Below are positions 1-9,114 of a stretch of DNA of 64,000 nt, piece after piece. The first letter of the stretch is position 1, and each line of letters opens with the position of its first letter. The notes below the pieces were generated by a model that had not been told where the DNA came from, searched no databases, and saw nothing but the letters and a program-made list of their open reading frames with translations. The position numbers and the translations under genes are program-made. This DNA comes from Synechococcus sp. MIT S9220 (GTDB taxonomy: Bacteria; Cyanobacteriota; Cyanobacteriia; PCC-6307; Cyanobiaceae), in assembly GCF_014304815.1 (NCBI RefSeq), contig NZ_CP047958.1, positions 2,046,001 to 2,110,000 of the forward strand. The letters are read 5' to 3'.

Positions 1-931
1 CGATGTTCTCAAGACCGATCTGCTCGAGATAGTTGAGCGCAGCGCCCATCCCCACGGCCTCACCAATGGCGGGCGTGCCGGCCTCGAACTTGTACGGAAG
101 ATCGGCCCAGGTGCTGTGATCCAGATACACGTCCTGAATCATTTCTCCACCGCCAAGGAAAGGCGGCATCGACTCCAGCAGGGCTTCTTTCGCCCAGAGG
201 AAACCCATCCCGGTGGGTCCACAGAGCTTGTGCGATGAACCCACCAGGAAATCAGCTCCCAAAGCCGACACCGAGGTGCGTTGATGAGCAAGGCTCTGAC
301 AGGCATCCACCAGCACCAATGCACCGGCTGCATGTGCTGCCGGAATCACCAGCTCCAGAGGGTTACAACAACCCAGGGTGTTGCTGATGTGCACAAGGCT
401 GACCAGTCGTGTGCGATCGCTGAGTTTGGAACGGAAATCGTCAAGATCCAGTTCACCTGTTTCGGTGACCCCGGCATGGCGCAGGACACAGCCCGTTCGC
501 TGAGCCAGGAGTTGCCAGGGCACCAGGTTGCTGTGGTGCTCCATCAATGTGAGCAGAATCTCATCCCCTTCACGCAGATTGGCGTTACCCCAGCTGCGGG
601 CTACGAGGTTGATGGCCTCCGTGGCATTGCGGGTGAACACAATCTCCTGAGGACCAGCTGCTCCGACAAAGGCGGCGGTGGTGGTGCGTGCCGCCTCAAA
701 ATCCTCGGTAGCCCTGGCACTGAGCTGGTGTGCACCTCGATGCACATTGGCGTTATCACAGGCGTAGTAGGCCTGCAGCGCTTCGAGAACCACCCGGGGT
801 TTCTGGCTCGTGGCGGCGTGATCGAGATAGATCAGAGGGTCGCCCTGAGACGATCGCTGATCAAGAATCGGGAAATCAGAACGAGTCCGTTCCGCTAGAG
901 AGACGCCGGTATCACGAGACAGTGTGGTCAT
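1..931 (-). CDS. sufS: Cysteine desulfurase SufS (3' end outside window)
   Basis: PLP-dependent cysteine desulfurase that removes sulfur from L-cysteine for Fe-S cluster assembly on the SufBCD scaffold. The visible part (about 310 residues) has the NifS/CsdA-family landmarks in order: an N-terminal LDHAAT segment, NATEAINL, the EHHSNLVPW cofactor-stacking region, and the Schiff-base lysine in SSHKLCGPTG. The C-terminal part with the catalytic cysteine lies beyond the left edge, so completeness cannot be judged. The start ATG overlaps the sufD stop as ATGA, which implies translational coupling at the end of the suf operon. The group II (SufS) assignment rests on the context with sufBCD. Confidence 0.95.
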   Translation of the reverse strand, partial: MTTLSRDTGVSLAERTRSDFPILDQRSSQGDPLIYLDHAATSQKPRVVLEALQAYYACDNANVHRGAHQLSARATEDFEAARTTTAAFVGAAGPQEIVFTRNATEAINLVARSWGNANLREGDEILLTLMEHHSNLVPWQLLAQRTGCVLRHAGVTETGELDLDDFRSKLSDRTRLVSLVHISNTLGCCNPLELVIPAAHAAGALVLVDACQSLAHQRTSVSALGADFLVGSSHKLCGPTGMGFLWAKEALLESMPPFLGGGEMIQDVYLDHSTWADLPYKFEAGTPAIGEAVGMGAALNYLEQIGLENI

Positions 932-2124
932 AGGGGTCGAGAGGGGTCAGCGATCGCTCCGGAAGCCATCCAGGCCTTGGCAGCTCCTGGCAGGCGATCG
1001 ACCACTTCGCAACAGAAACCTCTGAGTAGCAGTGCAGCTGCTTCGTCGCCGTCAACTCCTCGACTCCGAAGGTAGAAAAGTTCCTCCTGCTGCAGCTGGC
1101 TGATCGTGGCGCCATGTGCGCACTTCACATCGTCGGCAATGATTTCAAGCTCAGGCTTGGCGTCAACACGCGCACGCCGCGACAGCAGCAGACTGCGACT
1201 GAGTTGGGCTGCATCCGTCCGCTGTGCCGCTCTGGGCACCTGAATAGCACCGTTGAAAATGCTGTGGGAACGATCAGCCGCAACAGCTTTCTGCAACTGA
1301 TCAAGCTCACCCTCAGGACCACCGAAACGCATGCTGCTGTGCGTCGCGAATTGTTCGTCAGCTGTTGTCAACGAGAGGCCATGGATGCCTGTGGTGGCCT
1401 GCCCCTCTAGTTGCAGCACACGCGGTTCGAGGCGCCCGAATCTCCAGCCTCGACAAACGCTGGTCAACGCATAGTGGCTGCGAGGCTCCTGTTCGATAGC
1501 AAGGTGCGCCATCAGCGACGCGTCACCGTTGCCACTAGCAAGAACACCGTGATTCAACCGCGCGTCTTGCCCCAGATGCACCTCCAGCACATGGCTATGA
1601 GCGCATTGCCCATCAGATGATGAGGATCCTGATGGGAAGACCTCCAGAAGCTCCAGCTCCGCATTCGACTCCAGCAGCAACAACACCCGGGTGGCAGTCA
1701 GACCAGCCCCGGTGGCAAGCACAAGTTCCAGAGCGGAGACCTTGCCGCAAACCCGCAGAGCGAGAACGTGCTGGCTGTGAGCATGATTGAGCTCAACGGG
1801 CCAGGCCTCGGCACAGCCGCAGTGATCCAGGGTCTGACCGAGGTGACGATTCAGCTCAGCATCAGTGAGCGGGGTCACGCCCTCCGGAAGCGAAACACCG
1901 TCCAGAGGATCCATCTGTCCTCCGAGCACAAGCCGCGTCACACCGTCTGACACCTCAGGCATCAAGGGGTTGGAGGTCTCGCTGACCTCGGGAAGTGTGG
2001 CTAAGACCTCAAGACGTTTGAGATCGGTGAGTCGCCAGGCTTCCTGTTTACGAGTGGGCAGTCCCAGCCGTTGGAGGGCTTCCCGTCCTCGCTGCTGCAC
2101 CGGTGCCAGCACACTGCTCACCAT
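928..2124 (-). CDS. sufD: Fe-S cluster assembly protein SufD
   Basis: Non-catalytic scaffold partner in the SufBC2D complex. The 398-residue product has a poorly conserved N-terminal half with a TRKQEAWRLTDL start region, typical of SufD. Its C-terminal half is the SufBD beta-helix domain, with motifs such as DDVKCAHGAT followed by LFYLRSRG near the end. It lies 2 bp after sufC and overlaps sufS by ATGA, so it is in one operon. The histidine in the KCAHG motif matches the conserved SufD histidine known from the family. The family assignment is secure. Confidence 0.95.
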   Translation of the reverse strand: MVSSVLAPVQQRGREALQRLGLPTRKQEAWRLTDLKRLEVLATLPEVSETSNPLMPEVSDGVTRLVLGGQMDPLDGVSLPEGVTPLTDAELNRHLGQTLDHCGCAEAWPVELNHAHSQHVLALRVCGKVSALELVLATGAGLTATRVLLLLESNAELELLEVFPSGSSSSDGQCAHSHVLEVHLGQDARLNHGVLASGNGDASLMAHLAIEQEPRSHYALTSVCRGWRFGRLEPRVLQLEGQATTGIHGLSLTTADEQFATHSSMRFGGPEGELDQLQKAVAADRSHSIFNGAIQVPRAAQRTDAAQLSRSLLLSRRARVDAKPELEIIADDVKCAHGATISQLQQEELFYLRSRGVDGDEAAALLLRGFCCEVVDRLPGAAKAWMASGAIADPSRPL

Positions 2125-2126
2125 GA

Positions 2127-2915
2127 TCAGGCCACTCCCTCGGCGGCGAGCTGCTTATCAACCCAGTCGTAACCAGTTTTCTCCAGCTCGATAGCCAGAT
2201 CACGGCCGCCGGTGCGCAGGATGCGGCCAGCGGCCATCACATGCACGTAATCGGGGGTGATTTCATCGAGCAATCGCTGGTAATGCGTGATCAGGATCGT
2301 GGCGTTCTGCTCACTGGAGAGCTGATTCACACCACCAGCCACGATGCGCAGAGCGTCGATATCCAGACCGGAATCGGTTTCATCCAGGATCGCTACCACC
2401 GGTTCCAGCAGTGCCATCTGCAGGATTTCATTGCGCTTCTTCTCACCACCGGAGAAGCCCTGGTTGACGCTGCGCTCGAGGAATGCAGGATCCATCTGCA
2501 CCACCTTGAGCTTCTCGCGCACGTGGTCTTCAAAGTCGAAGGTGTCGAGTTCTTCCTGACCCCGCTTTTCGCGCCTGGCGTTGGTGGACACGCGCAGAAA
2601 TTCCAGATTGCTGACGCCGGGGATCTCAACTGGGTATTGAAAGCTCAGGAACACACCAAGCCGAGCACGTTCTTCTGCCTCCAGTGCGAACAGGTCTTCT
2701 CCGCGGTAACGAACACTGCCGCCGGTGACCTGATAAGCGGGATGGCCGGCCAGAACTTTGGAGAGGGTGCTTTTACCGCTGCCGTTTCGGCCCATGATCG
2801 CGTGAATTTCACCGGCTCTGATCTGCAGATTCACGCCTTTGAGGATGGGTTGATCCTCTACAGATGCATGCAGATCATTGATGTCGAGAAGAAGCTCAGC
2901 GTCGGGGCGAATCAC
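2127..2915 (-). CDS. sufC: Fe-S cluster assembly ATPase SufC
   Basis: Cytosolic ABC-type ATPase that drives conformational change in the SufBC2D scaffold. The 262-residue product has a Walker A (GRNGSGKST), a signature sequence written [10 protein letters not shown] as is usual for SufC, a Walker B/D-loop region ending [12 protein letters not shown], and an H-loop (LITHYQRL). No membrane segments are present, which fits SufC rather than a transporter subunit. It is placed between sufB and sufD, with a 54 bp gap to sufB and 2 bp to sufD. Confidence 0.96.
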   Translation of the reverse strand: MIRPDAELLLDINDLHASVEDQPILKGVNLQIRAGEIHAIMGRNGSGKSTLSKVLAGHPAYQVTGGSVRYRGEDLFALEAEERARLGVFLSFQYPVEIPGVSNLEFLRVSTNARREKRGQEELDTFDFEDHVREKLKVVQMDPAFLERSVNQGFSGGEKKRNEILQMALLEPVVAILDETDSGLDIDALRIVAGGVNQLSSEQNATILITHYQRLLDEITPDYVHVMAAGRILRTGGRDLAIELEKTGYDWVDKQLAAEGVA

Positions 2916-2969
2916 AGTTAAAACAGAACAGGGAAGATGATCGTCAGAAATTGAGCCTGAAAGGAGGGT

Positions 2970-4409
2970 TCAACCCACAGACCCTTCAAGCTTCAGGGCC
3001 AGAAGTTTGTCGGCTTCGGCGGCAAACTCCATCGGCAGCTGGTTGAACACATCACGGCAGAAACCACTGACCATCATCGAGACGGCCTCCTCGAACCCGA
3101 TGCCGCGGCTCTGCAAATAGAAGAGCTGATCTTCTGAGATTCGGCAGGTGCTGGCCTCATGCTCCACCGCAGATTCAGGCTGCTGAGAGCGGATATAGGG
3201 GTAGGTGTTGGCTGCAGCTTGATCTCCGATCAACATCGAATCGCACTGGCTGTAATTGCGCGCACCTTTTGCCGCAGGTCCGATCTGCACCAGTCCGCGG
3301 TAACTATTACTGGAATTGCCGGCACTGATCCCTTTGCTGACGATGGTGGAACGGGTCCGTGCACCGATATGCACCATTTTTGTGCCGGTATCAGCCTGCT
3401 GTTTGTTATTGGTGAGCGCTACTGAATAAAATTCACCAACAGAATCTGCCCCCTGCAGCAAACAACTGGGATACTTCCAAGTAATCGCTGAACCGGTCTC
3501 CACCTGAGTCCAGCTGATGCGACTGCGTGCGCCACGACACTGACCGCGTTTGGTCACAAAGTTGTAGATACCGCCAACGCCGTTCTCGTCACCGGCGTAC
3601 CAGTTCTGAACGGTGGAATATTTGATCGATGCATCATCAAGTGTCACCAGTTCAACCACCGCCGCATGGAGCTGATTGGTATCGAACATCGGGGCAGTGC
3701 AACCCTCGAGGTAACTCACGGAAGCACCTTCCTCCGCCACGATCAGGGTGCGCTCGAACTGTCCAGTATCTCCTGAATTGATCCGGAAATAGGTGGAAAG
3801 CTCCATCGGACATTCGACACCTTTGGGAATGAATACAAAGGAGCCATCACTAAAAACAGCGGAGTTGAGAGCTGCAAAATAATTATCGTTACTTGGCACA
3901 ACAGAGCCGAGATATCGCTCAATCAATTCTGGATGATCTTTAACAGCTTCACTAAAGGAACAGAACACAACTCCATGCTCAGCAAGCTTTTCCTTGTAAG
4001 TGGTGGCAATGGAAACACTGTCAAAAACGGCGTCAACAGCAACGTTGCTCAGGCGTTTCTGTTCACTCAGAGGAATCCCGAGTTTGTCGAAGGTCTCAAG
4101 CAGCTTGGGGTCAACTTCTTCGAGTGAGCTCTTTTTAACCTGCTGCTTGGGAGCTGCGTAATAAACGATGTCTTGATAATCAATCGGGTCGTAACCCAGC
4201 TCAGCCCAGTCAGGCTCTTCGAGTGTGAGCCAATGCCGGAAAGCCTTGAGACGGAAGCGAAGAAGAAACTCAGGCTCTTCTTTCTTGCTGGAGATGAGTC
4301 GCACGATCTCCTCGCTGAGGCCCTTGGAGATCTTTTCAGTCTCGATATCAGTAACAAATCCGTACTTGTACGGCTGGCTAACGAGATCTCGCGTGGAAGT
4401 GGACGTCAT
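2970..4409 (-). CDS. sufB: Fe-S cluster assembly protein SufB
   Basis: Scaffold subunit on which new Fe-S clusters are built. The product (479 residues from the chosen start) shows classic SufB features: [18 protein letters not shown] at the N-terminus, [27 protein letters not shown], the [20 protein letters not shown] core, and a C-terminal [20 protein letters not shown]. An upstream in-frame ATG exists at 4415. I prefer 4409 because that ATG overlaps the stop of the preceding small ORF as ATGA, the same coupling seen at sufD/sufS. Confidence 0.95.
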   Translation of the reverse strand: MTSTSTRDLVSQPYKYGFVTDIETEKISKGLSEEIVRLISSKKEEPEFLLRFRLKAFRHWLTLEEPDWAELGYDPIDYQDIVYYAAPKQQVKKSSLEEVDPKLLETFDKLGIPLSEQKRLSNVAVDAVFDSVSIATTYKEKLAEHGVVFCSFSEAVKDHPELIERYLGSVVPSNDNYFAALNSAVFSDGSFVFIPKGVECPMELSTYFRINSGDTGQFERTLIVAEEGASVSYLEGCTAPMFDTNQLHAAVVELVTLDDASIKYSTVQNWYAGDENGVGGIYNFVTKRGQCRGARSRISWTQVETGSAITWKYPSCLLQGADSVGEFYSVALTNNKQQADTGTKMVHIGARTRSTIVSKGISAGNSSNSYRGLVQIGPAAKGARNYSQCDSMLIGDQAAANTYPYIRSQQPESAVEHEASTCRISEDQLFYLQSRGIGFEEAVSMMVSGFCRDVFNQLPMEFAAEADKLLALKLEGSVG

Positions 4410-4591
4410 GAACAAAGAGCTCCCGCCAGGTCGTTTTTGTGACGGGCCAGCTCCTTCAGAACTGTGGCCAGAACATCACGATCACCAAAGGAGGAAGTAT
4501 TGGTGCGTTTCGCGCCGGTCTCAGCGATATTGCGAATGACGTCCAATATCTCCGTGGTTGGCTCTTGATTGCCGGCGAGGGCTTCAGTCAT
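4406..4591 (-). CDS. Small protein of unknown function heading the suf operon
   Basis: A 61-residue product with no recognised family. It begins [19 protein letters not shown], is mildly charged, and has no membrane segment. The reading frame extends upstream to 4639, but that extension runs through the palindrome proposed as SufR operator, so the ATG at 4591 is more plausible. Its stop overlaps the sufB start (ATGA), which argues for co-translation with sufB. A role in Fe-S assembly is only a guess from position; it could also be a leader ORF. Confidence 0.55.
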   Translation of the reverse strand: MTEALAGNQEPTTEILDVIRNIAETGAKRTNTSSFGDRDVLATVLKELARHKNDLAGALCS

Positions 4592-4628
4592 GGCGGCGAA
4601 CGTTGGCAAGAGTGTCGGAGCCAGGGAG

Positions 4629-4652
4629 ATACGAAACAAAATGGTTTCGTAT
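4629..4652. promoter_or_regulatory. Perfect palindrome, candidate SufR operator
   Basis: Two 9-base arms, ATACGAAAC and GTTTCGTAT, are separated by six bases (AAAATG). The element sits 38 bp upstream of the first ATG of the suf operon, in the sufR-suf divergent region. The published SufR operator in Synechocystis is an inverted repeat of the form CAAC-N6-GTTG; the inner arms here (AAAC-N6-GTTT) have the same geometry. Binding by SufR is inferred from position and symmetry, not shown. Confidence 0.6.
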
Positions 4653-5061
4653 TTGGAGCCTAGAGCACGGATCCATCACCCGACCATGTGACCATTGTGA
4701 CGGACGTCGGTTCTAACCGGAAAACCCTGCCGGCGCGGCGCCACCAGAAAACGATGCCCAGACAGGCACCACCTCCCCCTGGGTCAGGTCGTGATCGCCT
4801 CGGCATCCAGAGCCGCTTTTAGGAACAGTTGATCCAGGCGATCACCCAATGGAAGCCTGGACTGACATCAATGGATGCATGCCGTTGTCACCAACAGAGG
4901 CGGTTACCGCCCTGATCCAGTGCGAAGAATCAAGAGCAAGCAGTTCGGCGGACGTTGCAGCGACCAAGCCTTGTTCTGAGATCATTCTCCACGCCTGCCG
5001 CGGCATGACCCAAGGCAATTGGCGCGTTCCCGTGGCATGGTGAAACCATCACCCCGATCTC
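4653..5061. other. Divergent intergenic region between the suf operon and sufR
   Basis: About 410 bp between the candidate operator and the sufR start. A short GC-rich inverted repeat (CGGTT-CT-AACCG) lies at 4708-4719. An open frame at 4849-5043 (64 codons) shows no recognisable protein features. I see no second copy of the long palindrome near sufR. No convincing promoter could be assigned by eye. Confidence 0.4.
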
Positions 5062-5736
5062 ATGGGCGCGTCAGCTCAGGCTCCCACTCGTGAAGCAACG
5101 CTCACCTTGCTCCTGCGGCAGGGTGAGATCAGTGCTGGTGCTCTGGCCAACGAACTGGGGATCTCTGTTCAGGCGATGCGCCGTCATCTGCGCACACTGG
5201 AAGAAGAAGGGCTGGTCGAAGCGAGCTCGATCACGGCTGGACCGGGTCGGCCTTCCAACCAATGGAGACTCACGCAGCAAGGCCATCAACACTTTCCAGA
5301 TGGCAGCGACACCTTTGCGCTGAATCTGCTCGAGTCGATGGCGACAAGCCTGCCGCCTGAGACCTTGGCAACCCTGCTCGAACGACAGGCCCACGAGAAA
5401 GCCCATCAGTACAGGCACCAAGTCGGCGAAGGACCGCTTGAACAACGCATTCGCAGATTGGTCAGCCTGCGCAGCAATGAAGGGTATGTCAGCGAAATGG
5501 TGCAAGCAGAGAACGGGCACGGCTGGTGCATCAATGAATTTCATTGCTCCGTCCAGAGAATCGCTGAAGAATTTCCGGCTGTCTGCGACCAGGAACTTCA
5601 ACTGATTCGGATGACATTCCCTGACTGTCGGGTGGAAAGAGTGCACTGGAGGCTGGAATCAGGACATTCCTGCGGTTTTCAGATCAGCCCATCAGGCACG
5701 ACGTCCAACGAATCCACACCCGGATCCCAACTGTGA
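5062..5736 (+). CDS. sufR: Fe-S-sensing transcriptional repressor SufR
   Basis: DeoR-type winged-helix repressor that holds a 4Fe-4S cluster and represses sufBCDS when clusters are sufficient. The N-terminal 70 residues carry the helix-turn-helix (GALANELGISVQAMRRHLR and wing EASSITAGPGRPSNQW). The C-terminal half carries the cysteines used as cluster ligands in SufR (CINEFHC, AVCDQ and SGHSCGF). The length of 224 residues is normal. It is transcribed away from the suf operon, the standard cyanobacterial arrangement. The next gene starts within its stop codon. Confidence 0.94.
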   Translation: MGASAQAPTREATLTLLLRQGEISAGALANELGISVQAMRRHLRTLEEEGLVEASSITAGPGRPSNQWRLTQQGHQHFPDGSDTFALNLLESMATSLPPETLATLLERQAHEKAHQYRHQVGEGPLEQRIRRLVSLRSNEGYVSEMVQAENGHGWCINEFHCSVQRIAEEFPAVCDQELQLIRMTFPDCRVERVHWRLESGHSCGFQISPSGTTSNESTPGSQL

Positions 5737-6116
5737 GCGTGGATCCAGCGCCGGTTTCAGGCCCATTGGACCGGCAGCAGATCGAACGCATCGACGCCAC
5801 GCTTCTGCCCGCCGTCGACCGCCACCTTCTGCGGCTGCAGGCCCACTGTCTGGCGACGTTTAAGCAGATCGCCATGCCGCTGCAGCAAGGGCCTTTGCCA
5901 ACGCGGGATCACTGGCAGGACTGGTGTGATTGCCAGCCTCAGCTGGCCAACGATGCGGACTTCCGGGAACAGCTGATGATGCAGTTCACAGTGATTGCGA
6001 GCCAGCTTGAAGAGCTCGCCAGGCAGCTGCAGCTCACTCCACTCGAGCTCCAGCTCAACGATTTGATCCAACACGCCGAAGCAAACAGCCGTCAGCGCTT
6101 GTCGAGCTTGGAGTGA
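5733..6116 (+). CDS. Conserved-looking hypothetical protein downstream of sufR
   Basis: A 127-residue soluble, glutamine- and leucine-rich, probably all-helical product starting with GTG inside the end of sufR (4 bp overlap). I do not recognise a family. The tight overlap suggests co-transcription and co-translation with sufR, but that says nothing firm about function. It contains the pair WQDWCDCQPQ with two nearby cysteines. Confidence 0.7.
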   Translation: MSVDPAPVSGPLDRQQIERIDATLLPAVDRHLLRLQAHCLATFKQIAMPLQQGPLPTRDHWQDWCDCQPQLANDADFREQLMMQFTVIASQLEELARQLQLTPLELQLNDLIQHAEANSRQRLSSLE

Positions 6117-6194
6117 ACCGATTGCTGGATGCACTCCGAACATCGCGAACCGATCGCTCTCCTGCGATCATCCAAGAGAGACCGTCCGCAGCCG

Positions 6195-6785
6195 ATGACC
6201 CTGGACATCCCCGACGCGCCGACATTCTTTCGACTGAGCTGCGGAAGCTGGCGTTCTCAACGGAGCGTGCATCACCTTTTGCACCGCCGCAGCGAAGCAG
6301 GCGGCTCGCTCATCGTGGTCGAAGACCTGGAACTGAATGATGAACGTTTGCTGGCCATGGCACGCCAGCACCAGCAGGACCCTGGACTGATCATTGGCGG
6401 CAGCTACGTGCGCTGGAGCGCCTCGATGGCCTGGGACCGCGATGGCGATGCTCACGACGGTGAAACCTGCTTCGCGTTGATCGGAGACAGTGAGACCGCT
6501 CGCTCCGGCACCATGCTCCGGGATCAGGGCTACGCAGAAAAAGCGCCAGCGACGTCGACCTTTGAGATGGACGACCGGGATGGGCTGATTCTCTGCACGA
6601 GCTACGAAATGATGACCGTCTGGGAACGCTTTAGTTTCTCCGGCCCGGACGTGCGTATTCGTTCCAGCACCGTTGAGGGACTATCCAACAACGCGTCTTT
6701 CTGCGTGGAAACCAGGCTCAAAAACGACAGCTCAACCACCGGCTCGCAAGGGATGACAGCGCTCGTATCACCCTTCGGCTGGTAA
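6195..6785 (+). CDS. cpcS: CpcS/CpeS-family phycobiliprotein bilin lyase
   Basis: Chromophore lyase that attaches phycocyanobilin or phycoerythrobilin to a cysteine of phycobiliprotein subunits. The 196-residue product begins MTLDIPDAPTFFRLSCGSW, followed by WRSQRSVHHLLHRR, the typical N-terminal signature of the CpcS/CpeS/CpeU lipocalin-like family. It ends with QGMTALVSPFGW, close to other members. The ATG at 6195 is chosen because homology-like sequence starts there; the frame is open further upstream. CpcS, CpeS and CpeU cannot be separated reliably without a tree, so the symbol is tentative. It lies just upstream of the cpcG linker gene. Confidence 0.82.
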   Translation: MTLDIPDAPTFFRLSCGSWRSQRSVHHLLHRRSEAGGSLIVVEDLELNDERLLAMARQHQQDPGLIIGGSYVRWSASMAWDRDGDAHDGETCFALIGDSETARSGTMLRDQGYAEKAPATSTFEMDDRDGLILCTSYEMMTVWERFSFSGPDVRIRSSTVEGLSNNASFCVETRLKNDSSTTGSQGMTALVSPFGW

Positions 6786-6878
6786 GTGTCCTCTGTTACG
6801 GACTGTGAGTAGGCCGGAGGCCGCAAGGGAGTGTGATGACTCCCACTTATACGATCCAGCCAGTGTGTTCCGACTCGA

Positions 6879-7637
6879 GTGGCCATTCCTCTTCTTCAGT
6901 ACGCACCAACCACGCAAAACAATCGCGTCGCAGCTCTCAGCGTTGCTTCTGAAGAAACCCAGCGTTCCCTTCAGATGGACATCTCGATGGACGCTGACAA
7001 CATCGAGACGGTGATCGAGTCGGCTTACCGCCAGATCTTCTTTCACGCGTTCAAGAGCGACCGCGACAGCTTCCTGGAATCACAGCTGCGTGATGGGCAG
7101 ATCACCGTTCGCGACTTCATCCGCGGGTTGTGTCTCTCGGACACTTTTAAAAGAACGTTTTACGGCTTCAACTCGAACTACAAAGTGGTTCGTCACCTTG
7201 TCCAGAAAATTCTGGGACGCAAGACCCACGGTCGCTCCGAGGAGATCTCCTGGTCGATTGTGATTGCGACCAAGGGCGTCGAAGGCATCGTGGATGCTCT
7301 TCTCGACAGTGAGGAATATCTCGACGCCTTCGGCTACGACAACGTTCCCTTCCAACGCAATCGCGTACTTCCCGGAAGGGAGTTGGGTGAGACACCCTTC
7401 AATATCACCACCCCTCGCTACGACGAGTACTACCGGGGAATTCTCGGTTTCCCCAAGATCATCTACACCGGCAAAGCCAAGAGCCTTCCGGCACGCGCCA
7501 ACCGCTCCCGTGGTGGTTTCAGCGAAGATTATCTGCCTTGGGTTCGAGGCATGGCCGTCGCAGGCTCAGCCTCTCCCGAAGGCAACCTCGAAATGGATTA
7601 TCTCTCGAAAGTTCCTTACCGCAGCATCGGCCGCTGA
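6879..7637 (+). CDS. cpcG: Phycobilisome rod-core linker polypeptide CpcG
   Basis: Linker that joins phycocyanin rods to the allophycocyanin core. The 252-residue product starts MAIPLLQYAPTTQNNRVAAL, the standard CpcG N-terminus. The PBS linker domain (pfam00427 type) follows at roughly residues 35-180, with AYRQIFFHAFKSDRDSFLES and RDFIRGLCLSDTFKRTFY. The basic C-terminal tail suits core binding. The start codon is GTG. A rho-independent terminator follows immediately, so this is probably the end of a transcript. Confidence 0.94.
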   Translation: MAIPLLQYAPTTQNNRVAALSVASEETQRSLQMDISMDADNIETVIESAYRQIFFHAFKSDRDSFLESQLRDGQITVRDFIRGLCLSDTFKRTFYGFNSNYKVVRHLVQKILGRKTHGRSEEISWSIVIATKGVEGIVDALLDSEEYLDAFGYDNVPFQRNRVLPGRELGETPFNITTPRYDEYYRGILGFPKIIYTGKAKSLPARANRSRGGFSEDYLPWVRGMAVAGSASPEGNLEMDYLSKVPYRSIGR

Positions 7638-7663
7638 ATCGCGTCCCCAGGCGAAGATGTTTG

Positions 7664-7694
7664 AGCGGAGTCCCCTGTGGGGCTCCGCTTTTTT
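7664..7694 (+). terminator. Rho-independent terminator after cpcG
   Basis: A 10-bp GC-rich stem (GCGGAGTCCC with GGGGCTCCGC) closes a short loop and is followed by a run of six T. It lies 27 bp after the cpcG stop. Confidence 0.9.
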
Positions 7695-7831
7695 GTCTGC
7701 AGCGTGAGACCTGAAATGGATGCGGGATAGGCAGCTCATGCAGTCAGAAGATGCTGACCACGAGCGATCAAGCTCCCTGAAAACCGGGACTTTCCAGCAA
7801 ACTGATCCCAAAGAAACCCGGTAGCCCGACC

Positions 7832-8905
7832 GTGACGCAAGCCATCACATCCCTCGCCCGCATGACCCTGCGTCAGCTGCGTCAGATGGCCAGTGATCTC
7901 GGCGTTACTCTCTACAGCCGCAAGAGCAAGGAAGACCTGGTCTCCGCGATTGCCGAAAAGCAGGAACGTCGTGGCGGTGATCTCAAGGCCATCGAAGCGG
8001 AACTCAATCCACCCTCGCGCCCCTCGTCCGAGACCCGCGTTGTCTTCCTCCCCAGAGACCCCCAGTGGGCTTATGTGTTCTGGGAGATCTCAGACGACGA
8101 CCGTCGCCGCGCTCAAAGCGAAGGCGCCGCACACCTGAATCTTCGTCTGGCTGATGTCACAGGCCTGCAGGACGGCTCGGCGCACCCCCACACCCTCCAG
8201 GAAGTGCCTGTCGATAGTCACAGCACCGAGTGGTACCTGCCCGTTCCTCTCTGCGACCGCGACTATCGCGTTGAACTCGGCTTCCGCGCGGGCAGCCAAT
8301 GGATCTCTCTGGCCTTCTCGTCTGTAGCCAGGGTTCCGGCCCTCCACCCCAGCGACCAGATCCTCGATCAGTTCGTACCTTTCAGCCTCGAAACCGCTGC
8401 TCCATCACCGGCACCAGTCAGCACACCCAGCTTCGAGCCCACCGACAGCGGCTTGCACGAGCGTCTCTATCAGAGTGCAACCACCCACTTCCGCAGCCGC
8501 CGAGTCGGTTCAGAAGTTCTGCACGAACAGGACTCACTCTCCGGGGATCAGCGTGGTCTCAGTGATTCCGGGGCTGGCTTATGGGCAAGCGGCCTCAATG
8601 AGTCGGGTCTCGGAGGAGTGGCCCCTCGCCAGCGCACCTTCTGGCTGGTGGCTGATGCGGAGCTGATTGTTTACGGCGCCACTGATCCTTCCGCCCGCCT
8701 GACCATCGGAGGAGAGGAAGTGCCTCTCTCCAGCGATGGAACCTTCCGCATCCAGGTTCCCTTCCGTGACGGCGAGCAGACCTACGCCGTTGAAGCGATC
8801 GCTGCGGATGGTGAGCAGAAGCGCAACATCACGCTCAACTTCGAGCGCGTCACCCCTGAAGACAACAGCAACCCTGCCAGCGAAGCCAAAACTGAGTGGT
8901 TCTGA
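7832..8905 (+). CDS. DUF4912 protein with N-terminal SAP/Rho-N-like domain
   Basis: A 357-residue soluble protein. Residues about 10-45 (MTLRQLRQMASDLGVTLYSR) resemble a Rho N-terminal/SAP-type nucleic-acid-binding helix bundle. Residues about 65-185 carry a DUF4912-type beta-rich domain (VVFLPRDPQWAYVFWEISDD). The C-terminal third has a second beta-rich segment around FWLVADAELIVYGATDPSA and GTFRIQVPFRDG. These proteins are common in cyanobacteria and their function is unknown. The start is GTG. Confidence 0.82.
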   Translation: MTQAITSLARMTLRQLRQMASDLGVTLYSRKSKEDLVSAIAEKQERRGGDLKAIEAELNPPSRPSSETRVVFLPRDPQWAYVFWEISDDDRRRAQSEGAAHLNLRLADVTGLQDGSAHPHTLQEVPVDSHSTEWYLPVPLCDRDYRVELGFRAGSQWISLAFSSVARVPALHPSDQILDQFVPFSLETAAPSPAPVSTPSFEPTDSGLHERLYQSATTHFRSRRVGSEVLHEQDSLSGDQRGLSDSGAGLWASGLNESGLGGVAPRQRTFWLVADAELIVYGATDPSARLTIGGEEVPLSSDGTFRIQVPFRDGEQTYAVEAIAADGEQKRNITLNFERVTPEDNSNPASEAKTEWF

Positions 8906-8909
8906 TCCT

Positions 8910-9098
8910 GTGGGAGTGAACCGAAAAGCCCTGCGCTGGATTGTGGCCATTACCCCCGTTGCAGGGGCCGTCGCATTCCCGGTTCTTGTGCCTCTCACGA
9001 TGGCAAAAGTCGGGATCGGTGCTGGTGTTGGCCTGGCACTCGTGCTCAGCAGCCTCTGGTTTGTGGGGATGCTGAAAACGTCTGAAATGCCTCACTGA
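8910..9098 (+). CDS. Small two-helix membrane protein
   Basis: A 62-residue product with two predicted membrane helices (WIVAITPVAGAVAFPVLVPL and VGLALVLSSLWFVGML). It starts with GTG at 8910 (alternative GTG at 8916), four bases after the DUF4912 stop, so the two are probably co-transcribed. No family is recognised. Confidence 0.6.
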   Translation: MGVNRKALRWIVAITPVAGAVAFPVLVPLTMAKVGIGAGVGLALVLSSLWFVGMLKTSEMPH

Positions 9099-9114
9099 CG
9101 GATTCGTCAGCAAG

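Noticed and set aside
281-898. 205-codon plus-strand open frame
   Set aside because: It is antisense to sufS, whose minus-strand frame has all family motifs.
2241-2921. 226-codon plus-strand open frame
   Set aside because: Antisense to sufC; no protein-like motifs.
4849-5043. 64-codon frame upstream of sufR
   Set aside because: No recognisable features and no coupling to a neighbour.
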